Positions 1 to 7,741 are shown, counted from the stretch's first letter. The stretch is 32,074 nucleotides of DNA from JAVKSL01 sp039583695 (GCA_039583695.1 JAVKSL010000027.1:1-32074); one strand, 5' to 3'. Numbers and translations: made by a program. Notes: generated by a model not told the origin, from the letters alone.

Positions 1-207
1 GCGGGTTGAGATTGATATGTCAGCCGAGGAGCATTTCCGGAGGTCTGGGGCCGCTCGTCTCGCCTCTTGCGAGCTGAGTTCGCCCACCTGCGCCTTTGCC
101 CCTGCGGAGCAGTGTTGTGGAGCCCCTCGTGGTTTGTCTCCACGGTTGGCGGCGCGCCTTCAGAGGTCGTGCGGCGCTACGTGGAGGACCAGAAGGCGGC
201 CGCGTAG
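1..207 (+). pseudogene. tnpA: IS200/IS605 TnpA (Y1 transposase), 3' remnant
   Basis: Reading codons from base 16 gives the C-terminal part of an IS200-like HUH/Y1 transposase. A WGRSSRLLRAEF stretch is followed by LWSPSWFVSTVGGAP and then YVEDQK, ending at TAG 205-207. The Tyr at 178-180 is the expected catalytic Tyr of the family; the Gln four residues on matches the third metal ligand of IS608 TnpA. Upstream this frame has stops at 7-9 and 13-15. A VEID-like stretch in the +1 frame (bases 5-16) suggests a frameshift, so the gene is broken even apart from the window edge. The stop codon directly abuts the tnpB start, the usual tnpA-tnpB arrangement. Homology is by eye; the HUH motif would lie outside the window. 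Confidence 0.75.
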
Positions 208-1170
208 ATGACCCTCGTCGAGGCCCGCTACCGCTACCGCCTGCGGGTGGGTCCTGCCCAAGCGAAGGCTCTCCAAGGCGTGTTCGACACCTGTCGTTTT
301 GTGTGGAACCAGGCGCTCGGGCGTTGGGGGGACCTGTGGCAACACGAGGGCGAGCGCGTCTACTACGGCGATGCCGACAAGGAGCTGACCGACTGGCGGG
401 GGCGCTTCGACTGGCTGGCCGAACAGCCCTGCGTGCCCCAACAACAGATGCTGAGAGACCTCTACCGGTCCATCTCCGCCTTCTTCGACAAGGCGAACCC
501 GGCCGGGCGGCCCCGCTTCAAGGCCCGCAAGGCCGGATACGCCACCGCCCGATGGACCCGCAACGGCTTTGGCGTGTCTGGCACCGGCGCCGGGAGGGGT
601 CCCGACGACGGTCTCTGTGTGGCGGTGGCTGGTGGGCGCATCCCCCTGCGGGTGGTGTGGTCCAGGCCCCTGCCTTCCGCGCCGAGCAGTGTCAGCGTCT
701 ATCGGGACAGGGCCGGGCGATGGTGGGCCAGCTTTGTGGTGCGAGTCGAGACCCCCGAGGCGCCCCTGGCACCCACCGGGCGGGCTAGCGGCCTCGACGT
801 CGGCCTGAGCACCTTCGCCACCGCCGAGGACCCTGGTGCGGATGTGGCCAACCCCCGCTTCGCCCGGACGGCTGCCAAGGCCCTGGCGCGTTCTCAGCGC
901 AATACGGCCCGCAAGGCCAAGGGCTCGAAGGGCCGGGCCAAGGCCAAGGCCCAAGCGGCTCGTGTGGCTGCACGGGTGGCCAACCAGCGCGCCGACTTCC
1001 ACCACAAGGAGGCCCGCAAGCTGGTCGCCGCCTACGACCGCATAGGCATCGAGGATCTGGCGGTCAAGAACATGTCCGCTCGGGGCAAGGGCCGGCACAA
1101 GGCCGGGCTCAACCGCTCGATTGCCGATGCCGGCTGGGGCCTTGTTACATGCCTGCCGGCAAGCATGTAA
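208..1170 (+). pseudogene. tnpB: TnpB/OrfB RNA-guided nuclease of IS605, C-terminally truncated
   Basis: A 320-residue product matches TnpB over residues 1 to about 311. The N-terminal helical region (VFDTCRFVWNQAL) is followed by the RuvC-I motif GLDVGL with Asp197, a Lys/Ala-rich helical insert at about 225-262, and the RuvC-II motif IGIEDL with Glu282. Similarity stops at NRSIADAGWG (base 1140). The remaining nine codons read through the palindrome in front of marR, which also supplies the TAA stop. Intact TnpBs run on for roughly 80 residues with a Cys4 zinc ribbon and the RuvC-III Asp; both are missing, and the element's right end (source of the guide RNA 3' end) is gone too. ATG follows the tnpA stop without a gap. 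The product should be nuclease-dead if it is made at all. Confidence 0.85.
1145..1170. promoter_or_regulatory. 26-bp palindromic operator in front of marR-MFS
   Basis: TTACATGC (1145-1152) and GCATGTAA (1163-1170) are perfect inverted arms. The ten bases between them hold TGCCGGCA, itself palindromic, so the whole 26 bp is symmetrical except for one mismatched pair (C1153/A1162). MarR-family dimers bind palindromes of about this size, usually in their own promoter. The site lies 5 bases upstream of the -10-like TAAGCT at 1175-1180, where binding would block polymerase. Autoregulation by the downstream MarR is inferred. Confidence 0.7.
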
Positions 1171-1187
1171 CTGCTAAGCTGGGGGTC

Positions 1188-1637
1188 GTGCTCGACGAAC
1201 CGACAGAGGCCGACCTGGCTGGGCGGATCCGGATCGTGATCGGCCGGCTCGGTCGCCGGCTCCGCCTGACCCACGCCGGCAACGAAATCTCGCCCAGCCA
1301 GCTGGAGGTCTTGGGGATGCTGGTGAGGCGGGGGCCCCTCCGCCTGGCGGACCTGGCTGAGATCGCCGGCATGAACCCGACGATGCTGTCCCGCGTGGCG
1401 TCCAAGCTGGAGGAGGCGGGGTGGGTGGTGCGCGCTCAGGATCCTTGTGACGGGCGTGTGGTCCATCTCGCGGCGACCGAAGATGGGCGCCATCTGTACC
1501 AGGTGATAATTACCGAGCGGACCGATGCCCTTCTGGTTGGTTTGGGCCAGCTCTCCGAGGCCGAGCGCGCCACGCTGAGCGCGGCGCTGGGCGTTCTGGA
1601 GTCCCTGGCTGAAGCGCTGAAGCGCCAATCAAGATGA
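1188..1637 (+). CDS. MarR-family transcriptional regulator
   Basis: A 149-residue winged-helix regulator. The recognisable core runs IRIVIGRLGRRLRLTH, SQLEVLGMLVRRGPLRLADLAEIAGMNPTMLSRVASKLEEAGWV (helix-turn-helix, about residues 42-88) and then the wing DPCDGRVVHLAATEDG. This is the standard MarR layout at standard length. An ATG at 1149 is in frame but lies inside the palindromic operator, so I prefer GTG 1188, which sits seven bases after a TAAGCT -10 box and suggests a leaderless mRNA. The gene overlaps the following MFS gene by four bases (ATGA), so the two are co-translated. The likely role is ligand-relieved repression of its own operon; the ligand cannot be read from sequence. Confidence 0.88.
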   Translation: MLDEPTEADLAGRIRIVIGRLGRRLRLTHAGNEISPSQLEVLGMLVRRGPLRLADLAEIAGMNPTMLSRVASKLEEAGWVVRAQDPCDGRVVHLAATEDGRHLYQVIITERTDALLVGLGQLSEAERATLSAALGVLESLAEALKRQSR

Positions 1638-2932
1638 GCGTCCTGAACACGACGCGGCGCACGTTCTCGTCTCTGTCCACCCCGAATTACCGGCGTTTCT
1701 TTGGCGGCCAATCAATCTCACTCATAGGGACCTGGATGCAGATCACCGCCCAGTCGTGGTTGGTGCTCACCTTGACCCACTCGGCGGCCGACCTCGGAAT
1801 TGTCGTCGCCCTTCAGACGCTTCCGGTGCTGTTGTTCGGCCCCTACGGCGGGGTCATCGCCGATCGAGTCAACAAGCGGCGCTTGATGGTCGTGCTGCAG
1901 TCCATGATGGGGATACAGGCATTGGTGCTGGCGGTGCTGACGCTGAGCCATGTGGTCACCTACGGTGACATTTGCATACTGGCCTTTGTGCTCGGACTCA
2001 ACAACTGCTTCGAGAATCCTTCCCGTCAGGCGTTCGTGCTCGAGATGGTGGGTCCCGGCGACCTGCGCAATGCGGTCAGCCTCAACTCGACGATGACGAA
2101 CGTAGCCCGGGCGATCGGTCCGGCCGTGGCCGGGGTGCTGATCGCCACGGTTGGGGACGGCTGGTGCTTCGTGGTCAACGGTGCCAGCTTCGTGGCCGTC
2201 GTGGCTTCTTTGATTTCCATGGATCGGTCTGCTCTGCGTCCGTGCCCCCCGACCGTCCGTGCCCGGGGTCAGCTACGTGAGGGATTTCGCTACGTCTCTC
2301 GAACGCCGAAGCTGGCTGTGCCGTTGGTGATGATGGCGCTGGTGGGGATGCTGGCGTACGAGTTTCAGGTCACGTTGCCGGTTGCCGCCCTGCGAGTGTT
2401 CCACGGTGGCGCCGAGACCTATGGAGTGATGACTGCGGCGATGGGGTTCGGGGCGGTGGTCGGTGGGCTGGTCACGGCAACCCGAGGCCGCACGGGGATA
2501 CGCGCGCTGGTCGGGGCCGCGACGGTATTCGGTGTGTCGATCGCCTTGGCCGCGGTCACTCCAGTGCTGGTGTTGGAGCTCGTCGCCTTGGCGTTGGTTG
2601 GGTACGGAAGTGTCTCGTTCCTCTCTATGGCTAACTCTACACTACAGCTTGAGACTGAGTCTCAGATGCGGGGCCGGGTCATGGCGCTCTGGTCGGTCGC
2701 CTTCATGGGTACGACGCCGATCGGGGGACCGGTCATCGGGTGGATCACGGGACTGGCCGGTGCCAGGGTTGGGCTGGGCGTGGGAGCGGTCTCGTGCTTC
2801 GTGGCCAGTGCCATCGGGCTGGCGGCGATGTGCTGGCTGGGTAGCCGCCCGCCGGGCTCAGGACCAGCGGTCCCGTCGGTGGAAGGGCGGCAGCAGCTCC
2901 GACCGTCGCTCAACACGACCTCAGCCGGTTAG
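1634..2932 (+). CDS. MFS transporter, EntS/DHA3-like drug exporter
   Basis: A 432-residue integral membrane protein with about twelve hydrophobic segments, typical of the major facilitator superfamily. A motif-A signature lies between segments 2 and 3 (GGVIADRVNKRRLM, about residues 72-85). The N-terminus (NYRRFFGGQSISLIGTWMQ) and the ENPSRQAFVLEMVG loop resemble the MFS_3/enterobactin-exporter EntS group, which expels small molecules using the proton gradient. It starts inside the marR stop (ATGA), so it is the probable target of MarR control and may give resistance to the regulator's inducer. The 3' end overlaps the end of leuA on the other strand by 23 bases (convergent). Substrate unknown. 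Confidence 0.88.
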   Translation: MSVLNTTRRTFSSLSTPNYRRFFGGQSISLIGTWMQITAQSWLVLTLTHSAADLGIVVALQTLPVLLFGPYGGVIADRVNKRRLMVVLQSMMGIQALVLAVLTLSHVVTYGDICILAFVLGLNNCFENPSRQAFVLEMVGPGDLRNAVSLNSTMTNVARAIGPAVAGVLIATVGDGWCFVVNGASFVAVVASLISMDRSALRPCPPTVRARGQLREGFRYVSRTPKLAVPLVMMALVGMLAYEFQVTLPVAALRVFHGGAETYGVMTAAMGFGAVVGGLVTATRGRTGIRALVGAATVFGVSIALAAVTPVLVLELVALALVGYGSVSFLSMANSTLQLETESQMRGRVMALWSVAFMGTTPIGGPVIGWITGLAGARVGLGVGAVSCFVASAIGLAAMCWLGSRPPGSGPAVPSVEGRQQLRPSLNTTSAG

Positions 2933-4613
2933 CGGCGCTGATGACCGCCCGGAGGGAGGCGTCGAGGATGCTGGAGTCGATCCCCACCCCCCAGGTTCGG
3001 GTGCCCTCCGACCCGAGGACCTCGACATAGGCCACCGCAGTGGCCTCGCTGCCGGCGGTGAGGGCGTGCTCGTGGTAGTCCAGCACCGACAGGTCGAGGC
3101 CCAGCTCTGAGCGAAGGCCGTTTACCAGGGCCGCGACCGGGCCGTTCCCGTGGGCCGTGATAGTCAGGTGCTCGCCGTCCACCAGCACCTGAGAAGTGAC
3201 GGTCGTGCCACCTGGCGCGCTGGATGCTGGCCCACCCGAGACGACCTCGCTGGAGAGGAGCCTGATGCCAGCGTCGTCGGGGAGGTAGGTGCGGCTGAAC
3301 ACGTCCCACAGCCCGGCGGGGCTGATCTCGGTGCCGCTGGCCTCGGTGACCGCCTGGACTGCCTTGGAGAACTCGACCTGCAGGGACCGGGGCAGGTCGA
3401 GGCCGTGCTCCGCGTCCATCAGGTACGCTACACCGCCCTTTCCGGACTGGCTGTTCACCCGGATGATCGCCTCGTAGGTGCGGCCGACGTGCTTTGGGTC
3501 GATCGGCAGGTAAGGCACTTCCCAGGTCTCGTAGCCTTCGGGCAGGGCAGCCATTCCCTTCTTGATGGCGTCCTGGTGTGAGCCCGAGAAAGCCGTGTAC
3601 ACGAGGTCCCCGGCGTAAGGGTGGCGCGGGTGCACCGGCAAGCGGTTGCAGTGCTCTGCCGTGCGGCGCAGCGCGTCGATGTCGTGCAGGTCGAGCTTGG
3701 GGTCCACACCTTGGGTGAGCAGGTTGAGGGCCAGGGTCACCACGTCCACGTTGCCGGTACGTTCCCCGTTGCCGAACAAGGTGCCCTCCACCCGGTCGGC
3801 CCCCGCCAGCTGGGCCAGCTCCGCTGCTGCGACCGCGGTTCCGCGGTCGTTGTGGGGGTGCACGCTGAGGGTGATCGCCTCGCGGCGGCTGATCTGGCGC
3901 CCGAACCACTCGATCACGTCCGCGTAGGTGTTGGGCCCGTACATCTCGACCGTGTTGGGAAGGTTGAGGATCATCGGTCGTTCAGCACAAGGCTCGATCA
4001 CATCCATGACTGCCTCGCAGATCTCGACTGCGAAGTCGGGCTCGGTGCCGGTGAAGCTTTCCGGTGAGTACTCGTAGGTGATCCGGGTTTGGGGCACCGA
4101 CTCCTCGCGTTTTTTGACCAGACGGGCTGCGCTGGTGGCGATGTCGATGATCCCGCCGCGATCGAGCCCGAAGACAACCCGGCGCTGCAGGGTGGAGGTG
4201 GAGTTGTAGAAGTGCACGATGGCGTGGGGCGCTCCGGCGATTGCTTCGTAAGTGCGGTCGATCAGCTCAGGGCGGCACTGGACCAGAACCTGAACGGCGA
4301 TGTCGTCGGGGATACGGTCCTCTTCGATGATCTGGCGGATGAAGTCGAAGTCGGGCTGGGACGCGGCCGGGAAGCCGACCTCGACCTGCTTGAAGCCCAT
4401 ACCGACGAGGGTCTCGAAGAAGGCCAGCTTGCGGGCCGGATCCATGGGGTCGATCAGGGCCTGGTTGCCGTCGCGCAGGTCCACGCTGCACCAAACGGGC
4501 GCGCAGGTCAGCTGGCGGTCCGGCCAGGTGCGGTCGGGCAGCTCGAGGGGTCGGCACGGTCGATACTTCTCGAAGGGCATATCGCAAGGAGTCGGGTAGG
4601 AGTAGGCAGCCAT
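2910..4613 (-). CDS. leuA: 2-isopropylmalate synthase
   Basis: Catalyses the first committed step of leucine synthesis: acetyl-CoA plus 3-methyl-2-oxobutanoate to 2-isopropylmalate. The 567-residue protein has the HMGL-like TIM barrel with DLRDGNQ (45-51) and the metal-binding HPH (His252, His254) in SVHPHNDRGTA, then NGERTGNVDVVTLALN, and a C-terminal LeuA dimer/regulatory domain (about 430-567) that mediates leucine feedback. Length and the MAAYSYPTP start fit the long actinobacterial type. ATG 4613 has AGAGG five bases upstream and lies after the attenuator terminator; a longer reading from 4724 would start inside the leader RNA and is rejected. The 5' UTR between terminator and start is very C-rich and G-poor in places. 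Expression should be set by the leucine attenuator at 4681-4788. Confidence 0.96.
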   Translation of the reverse strand: MAAYSYPTPCDMPFEKYRPCRPLELPDRTWPDRQLTCAPVWCSVDLRDGNQALIDPMDPARKLAFFETLVGMGFKQVEVGFPAASQPDFDFIRQIIEEDRIPDDIAVQVLVQCRPELIDRTYEAIAGAPHAIVHFYNSTSTLQRRVVFGLDRGGIIDIATSAARLVKKREESVPQTRITYEYSPESFTGTEPDFAVEICEAVMDVIEPCAERPMILNLPNTVEMYGPNTYADVIEWFGRQISRREAITLSVHPHNDRGTAVAAAELAQLAGADRVEGTLFGNGERTGNVDVVTLALNLLTQGVDPKLDLHDIDALRRTAEHCNRLPVHPRHPYAGDLVYTAFSGSHQDAIKKGMAALPEGYETWEVPYLPIDPKHVGRTYEAIIRVNSQSGKGGVAYLMDAEHGLDLPRSLQVEFSKAVQAVTEASGTEISPAGLWDVFSRTYLPDDAGIRLLSSEVVSGGPASSAPGGTTVTSQVLVDGEHLTITAHGNGPVAALVNGLRSELGLDLSVLDYHEHALTAGSEATAVAYVEVLGSEGTRTWGVGIDSSILDASLRAVISAANRLRSC

Positions 4614-4680
4614 GGGAACCTCTGGTGTCGGAAGGGCGGTCGGGGCGGTCGGGGATTGGGCGGTCGGGCGGGCGGGCGAC

Positions 4681-4713
4681 AAAAAACCTCCCGGCCCGAA
4701 GGCACAGGAGGTT
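4681..4713 (-). terminator. Intrinsic terminator of the leuA attenuator
   Basis: On the minus strand AACCTCCTG (4713-4705) pairs with the complementary 3' arm ending GGAGGTT (4691-4685). With one bulged T the pairing runs up through GCC/GGC to a UUCG tetraloop, followed by six Ts (4686-4681). It lies between the leader peptide and the leuA start, so read-through is required for leuA expression. The heptamer CCTCCTG also occurs in the Leu codons of the leader peptide. Confidence 0.88.
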
Positions 4714-4715
4714 TC

Positions 4716-4741
4716 GGCGAGCACCGATGTGGGTGCTCGCC
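4716..4741 (-). promoter_or_regulatory. Leader-RNA hairpin between leuL and the terminator
   Basis: A perfect 10-bp stem, GGCGAGCACC/GGTGCTCGCC, with a six-base loop (4731-4726). Its 5' arm overlaps the leader-peptide stop codon. It is placed to act as the pause or antiterminator-competing hairpin of a peptide attenuator, because a ribosome stalled on the Leu codons would cover its 5' side. I could not assign the exact antiterminator pairing by eye. Confidence 0.7.
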
Positions 4742-4788
4742 TACATGAGAAGCAGGAGGCCGGTTGTCGAAGCGCTACATGAGGTCAT
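4741..4788 (-). CDS. leuL: leuA leader peptide (four consecutive Leu codons)
   Basis: A 15-codon frame reads MTSCSASTTGLLLLM and ends in TAG at 4743-4741. The four adjacent leucine codons CTC CTG CTT CTC are the leucine-sensing element of a transcription attenuator. The ATG at 4788 lies nine bases after a TATACT -10 box, so it has almost no 5' UTR. Downstream come a strong hairpin, a terminator with a T-run, and leuA. Ribosome stalling on the Leu codons when charged tRNA-Leu is scarce would favour read-through into leuA. This is the established mechanism for leader-peptide attenuators, applied here by inference. Confidence 0.85.
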   Translation of the reverse strand: MTSCSASTTGLLLLM

Positions 4789-4797
4789 CGCCGCGCG

Positions 4798-4826
4798 AGT
4801 ATAGCAGGCAATCTTGAACCGGTTCA
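4798..4826 (-). promoter_or_regulatory. leuA promoter with palindromic site
   Basis: The minus-strand -10 box TATACT is at 4803-4798, placing the transcription start two to four bases before the leader ATG. The position expected for the -35 box is occupied by a perfect 12-bp palindrome, TGAACCGGTTCA (4826-4815), rather than a good -35 hexamer. The palindrome may be an operator or activator site in addition to attenuation. Confidence 0.65.
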
Positions 4827-4946
4827 GGATGACGCCTCGGTGTGAGGCGGCCGGGCGAGCCACGCGGACAACCTCGGGTGGTGAGTGGGCACGGCGGGTT
4901 GGCGCAGCAGGCCTAATTTCTCCAAAGGGCCGGGTACCCTGGGATC

Positions 4947-6011
4947 GTGGACGACCGCATGCGTGAGCTTGAGCACGAGTACGAGGATTTGATCGAGCGG
5001 CTCGCCGATCCTTCGGTCTTCGCCGACCAGCACCTGGTCCGGGACCTGTCCCGGCGGCGCAAGGAGCTGGAGCCCGTTGTGGCGGTGCTCAGCCAGCGTC
5101 GGGCGGCGGCCGCGGACCTCGAGGCGGCCCGGGAGATGGCAGCTGAGTCGGTGGGCGAGGAGCGCGAGCTGGCCCGGGCCGAGGTGCGCGGGGCGGAGGA
5201 GGCCCTGGCCGCGCTGGACACCGAATTGGAGGGGCTGTTGGTGATGCGGGACCCCGACGACGGAAAGGGGGTGATAGTCGAGATCCGGGGGGCCGAGGGG
5301 GGAGAGGAGGCCAACCTGTTCGCCAAGGACCTGTTCGAGATGTACACCCGCTGGGTCGACCAGCGGGGCTGGAAGGTCGAGCTTCTCGGGTCCGACGTGT
5401 CGGATCGGGGCGGCTTCAACGAGGTGACCGCCCTGGTTCGGGGCGACGACGCCTGGCGGCACCTGCGCCACGAGGCAGGGACCCATCGGGTCCAGCGGGT
5501 ACCGGTCACCGAGTCGGCGGGGCGCATCCACACTTCTTCGGCTACCGTCAACGCCCTTCCTGAGGCGGCCGAGGTCGAGGTGCACATCGAGCCCGGGGAC
5601 CTCAAGGTGGACGTGTACCGTTCCACCGGTCCGGGGGGCCAGTCGGTGAACACCACCGACTCGGCGGTGCGGGTGACCCACCTGCCCACTGGGATCGTGG
5701 TGGCCATGCAGGACGAGAAGAGCCAGATCCAAAATCGTGCCAAGGCGATGCAGGTGCTCCGGGCCCGCTTGTTGAGAGCCGAGCGGGACCGCCAGGCTGG
5801 CCAGGCTTCCGAGCAGCGCCGGGCGCAGGTGGGGGGGGGCGGGCGCTCCGAGAAGGTCCGCACCTACAACTACAAGGAGAACCGGGTCACCGACCACCGT
5901 ATCGGGCTCACCATCTACAAGCTGGACCGGGTGCTCATGGGCGAGCTCGACGAGATAAGCGACGCCCTGGTGGCCGACGCCAGGGCGGCCCAGCTGCGGG
6001 GTGAGGGCTGA
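4947..6011 (+). CDS. prfA: Peptide chain release factor 1
   Basis: Recognises UAA and UAG in the ribosomal A site and triggers peptidyl-tRNA hydrolysis. The 354-residue protein has an N-terminal helical domain, the RF1 anticodon-like PxT tripeptide as PVT (186-188) in VQRVPVTESAGRIHTS, and the catalytic GGQ (230-232) in STGPGGQSVNTTDSA, which the next gene product methylates. The PxT form separates it from RF2, which has SPF. GTG 4947 lies six bases after TACCCT (4935-4940), implying a leaderless mRNA; an in-frame ATG four codons later is the alternative. It is divergent from the leuA leader and co-directional with prmC 23 bases downstream. Confidence 0.96.
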   Translation: MDDRMRELEHEYEDLIERLADPSVFADQHLVRDLSRRRKELEPVVAVLSQRRAAAADLEAAREMAAESVGEERELARAEVRGAEEALAALDTELEGLLVMRDPDDGKGVIVEIRGAEGGEEANLFAKDLFEMYTRWVDQRGWKVELLGSDVSDRGGFNEVTALVRGDDAWRHLRHEAGTHRVQRVPVTESAGRIHTSSATVNALPEAAEVEVHIEPGDLKVDVYRSTGPGGQSVNTTDSAVRVTHLPTGIVVAMQDEKSQIQNRAKAMQVLRARLLRAERDRQAGQASEQRRAQVGGGGRSEKVRTYNYKENRVTDHRIGLTIYKLDRVLMGELDEISDALVADARAAQLRGEG

Positions 6012-6034
6012 GCGGCGCGGGGCGTCGATCCCCC

Positions 6035-7063
6035 GTGACGTGGCGGTCGCTGCTGGGCTCGGCGGAGGCGGCGCTGGGCCGGGGGGCCGAGGCCCGTTGG
6101 GTGATCGAGCGGGCCGCCGGGCTGGAGCGTGGCGAGCTGGTGGCGGTGCTGGACGAGCTGGCGCCGGCCCGTGCGGCGGGGTGGTGCGAGGAGATGATCC
6201 GGCGGAGGGGGCTGGGGGAGCCGCTGCAGTATGTGTTGGGAAGGTGGGGATTTAGGGGGTTGGAGCTCTTGGTGGACCGCCGGGTGCTGATTCCGCGGCC
6301 TGAGACCGAGGTGGTGGTGGAGGTGGCGCGGGCCGAGCTGGAGGCGCTGAGGGGGGCGAGGCTGGCCGCGGCGGTGGGTGGGGGCGGTGCAGCAGGCGCG
6401 GCTGGGCCGTTGGGCCAGGCCGCGGGGCCGGTGGTGGTCGAGTTGGGCCAGGCCGCGGGGCCGGTGGTGGTCGAGTTGGGCCAGGCCGCGGGGCCGGTGG
6501 TGGTCGAGCTGGGGACCGGGTCGGGGGCCATCGCGCTTTCGCTGGCTGTCGAGGAGCCGGGTGTGAGCGTGTGGGCAACCGATGTCTCGGCCGATGCTCT
6601 AGCAGTGGCCCGGGCAAATCTGGCTGGAATCGGCGGCCAGGTGGCGAAGCGGGTCCGCCTGGTGCAGGGGGACTGGTATGGGGCGCTGCCGGTCGAGCTG
6701 GGGGGAAAGGTGGAGCTGATCGTGTCCAATCCTCCTTATGTGGCCGAGCACGAGGAGGCCGCGCTGCCCGCGGAGGTGTCCGGATGGGAGCCCCGATCGG
6801 CGCTGGTGGCCGGGCCGAGCGGCTTGGAGTCGATCCGAGCGGTGGTGGCCGGGGCGCTGGCCTGGCTCGGCCGGCCCGGCGCGTTGGTGGTCGAGATTGC
6901 CCCCCATCATGCTGCCGAGGCGCTGAGCCTGGCCCTTGCCGCCGGTTTCGGTGAGGCGCGGGTGTGCCCGGACCTGACCGGCAGGCCGCGGGTGCTGGCT
7001 GCTCGGGTGCGTGGGGCCTCAGTCGGGTGCTGGCGGGGCTCCAGCCGGGTGGGCGAGGGATGA
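6035..7063 (+). CDS. prmC: Release-factor glutamine N5-methyltransferase
   Basis: Methylates the Gln of the GGQ motif in release factors using S-adenosylmethionine. The 342-residue product has the N-terminal helical bundle, IPRPETE (86-92), SAM-binding motif I ELGTGSGAIALSLA (about 158-171) and the substrate-gripping NPPY (232-235), all expected for PrmC. GTG 6035 is the likely start. Just before motif I there are three perfect in-frame copies of an 11-residue unit (GQAAGPVVVEL), so the first beta-strand is triplicated. The C-terminal tail GASVGCWRGSSRVGEG goes beyond the usual end. The stop overlaps the next gene's ATG (ATGA at 7060), so it is coupled to the tRNA-modification gene; prfA-prmC-sua5 is a common bacterial order. 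Confidence 0.94.
   Translation: MTWRSLLGSAEAALGRGAEARWVIERAAGLERGELVAVLDELAPARAAGWCEEMIRRRGLGEPLQYVLGRWGFRGLELLVDRRVLIPRPETEVVVEVARAELEALRGARLAAAVGGGGAAGAAGPLGQAAGPVVVELGQAAGPVVVELGQAAGPVVVELGTGSGAIALSLAVEEPGVSVWATDVSADALAVARANLAGIGGQVAKRVRLVQGDWYGALPVELGGKVELIVSNPPYVAEHEEAALPAEVSGWEPRSALVAGPSGLESIRAVVAGALAWLGRPGALVVEIAPHHAAEALSLALAAGFGEARVCPDLTGRPRVLAARVRGASVGCWRGSSRVGEG
6410..6508 (+). repeat. 33-bp tandem repeat x3 inside prmC
   Basis: Three identical 33-bp units (6410-6442, 6443-6475, 6476-6508, the last differing only at its 3' junction) encode LGQAAGPVVVE repeated in frame. The unit is a multiple of three, so the frame is kept. The near-perfect identity at the DNA level points to recent expansion, or to an assembly artefact. 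Confidence 0.92.
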
Positions 7064-7689
7064 GCCGGGTTATTGCGGCGACGGGGACGCCACCGCCTTT
7101 GGCGGCGCTGGAGGAGGCGACGGGGGCGCTGCGGGCCGGACTGGTGGTGGGGATCCCCACGGACACCGTCTACGGACTGGCCGCCGAGCCGTCGCGGCCC
7201 GGCGCGACCAGGCGTCTATTCGACCTCAAGGCGAGACCGCAGTCGGTGGCGCTTCCAGTGCTGGTGGCCGACGTAGCCCAGGCTCTCGCGTTGGCAGTAG
7301 CCGACCGGATGGCGGTGGCCCTCATGGAGAGGTGGTGGCCGGGCGCCCTGACCTTGGTGCTGGCTCGCCGGCCCTCGCCCTGGTTCGCCGACCTTGGGGG
7401 TGACGGGGAGACGATCGGGCTGCGCTGCCCCGCCCACCCGGTCCCGCTCGCCCTGGCGGCGGCGGTTGGCCCTCTGGCCACCACCAGCGCGAATCGCCAC
7501 GGTGGGGCACCTTTGGAGACGGCGCAGGAGTTGTCGGCTGAGCTTGGTCCGGGTGTGGCCGTGATCCTCGACGGCGGCCGGTGTAGTGGGAGCCCCTCGA
7601 CGGTGGTCGATTGCACCGGCGTCGAGCCCGGATGCCTACGGGAGGGAAGCATTCGATGGGCCGAGGTCGTGGCCAGCCTGGGTCGTTGA
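7060..7689 (+). CDS. L-threonylcarbamoyladenylate synthase (Sua5/YrdC/TsaC family)
   Basis: Makes threonylcarbamoyl-AMP from threonine, bicarbonate and ATP, the precursor of t6A37 in ANN-decoding tRNAs. The 209-residue protein carries the YrdC core: GIPTDTVYGLAAEPSRPGA, the FDLKARPQSVALPVLV Lys/Arg motif, WWPGALTLVL, IGLRCPAHP and the TTSANRHGG Ser-Ala-Asn loop. It has the short TsaC length without the extra C-terminal Sua5 domain. ATG 7060 overlaps the prmC stop (ATGA), supporting this start over an upstream in-frame reading from 6964. As part of the prfA-prmC-tsaC set it belongs to translation fidelity. Confidence 0.92.
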   Translation: MSRVIAATGTPPPLAALEEATGALRAGLVVGIPTDTVYGLAAEPSRPGATRRLFDLKARPQSVALPVLVADVAQALALAVADRMAVALMERWWPGALTLVLARRPSPWFADLGGDGETIGLRCPAHPVPLALAAAVGPLATTSANRHGGAPLETAQELSAELGPGVAVILDGGRCSGSPSTVVDCTGVEPGCLREGSIRWAEVVASLGR

Positions 7690-7741
7690 TCCTATGGTCC
7701 CGTGACCCGACTGGCTCCCTCGAGCCACCAGACTGGGTCCC

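Noticed and set aside
160..1098. 312-residue minus-strand frame opposite tnpB
   Set aside because: Composition is a Gly/Pro/His-rich antisense shadow; the plus strand carries clear TnpB motifs.
4815..4826. LexA-type SOS box at TGAACCGGTTCA
   Set aside because: The actinobacterial LexA site needs GAAC and GTTC four bases apart; here they are two apart.
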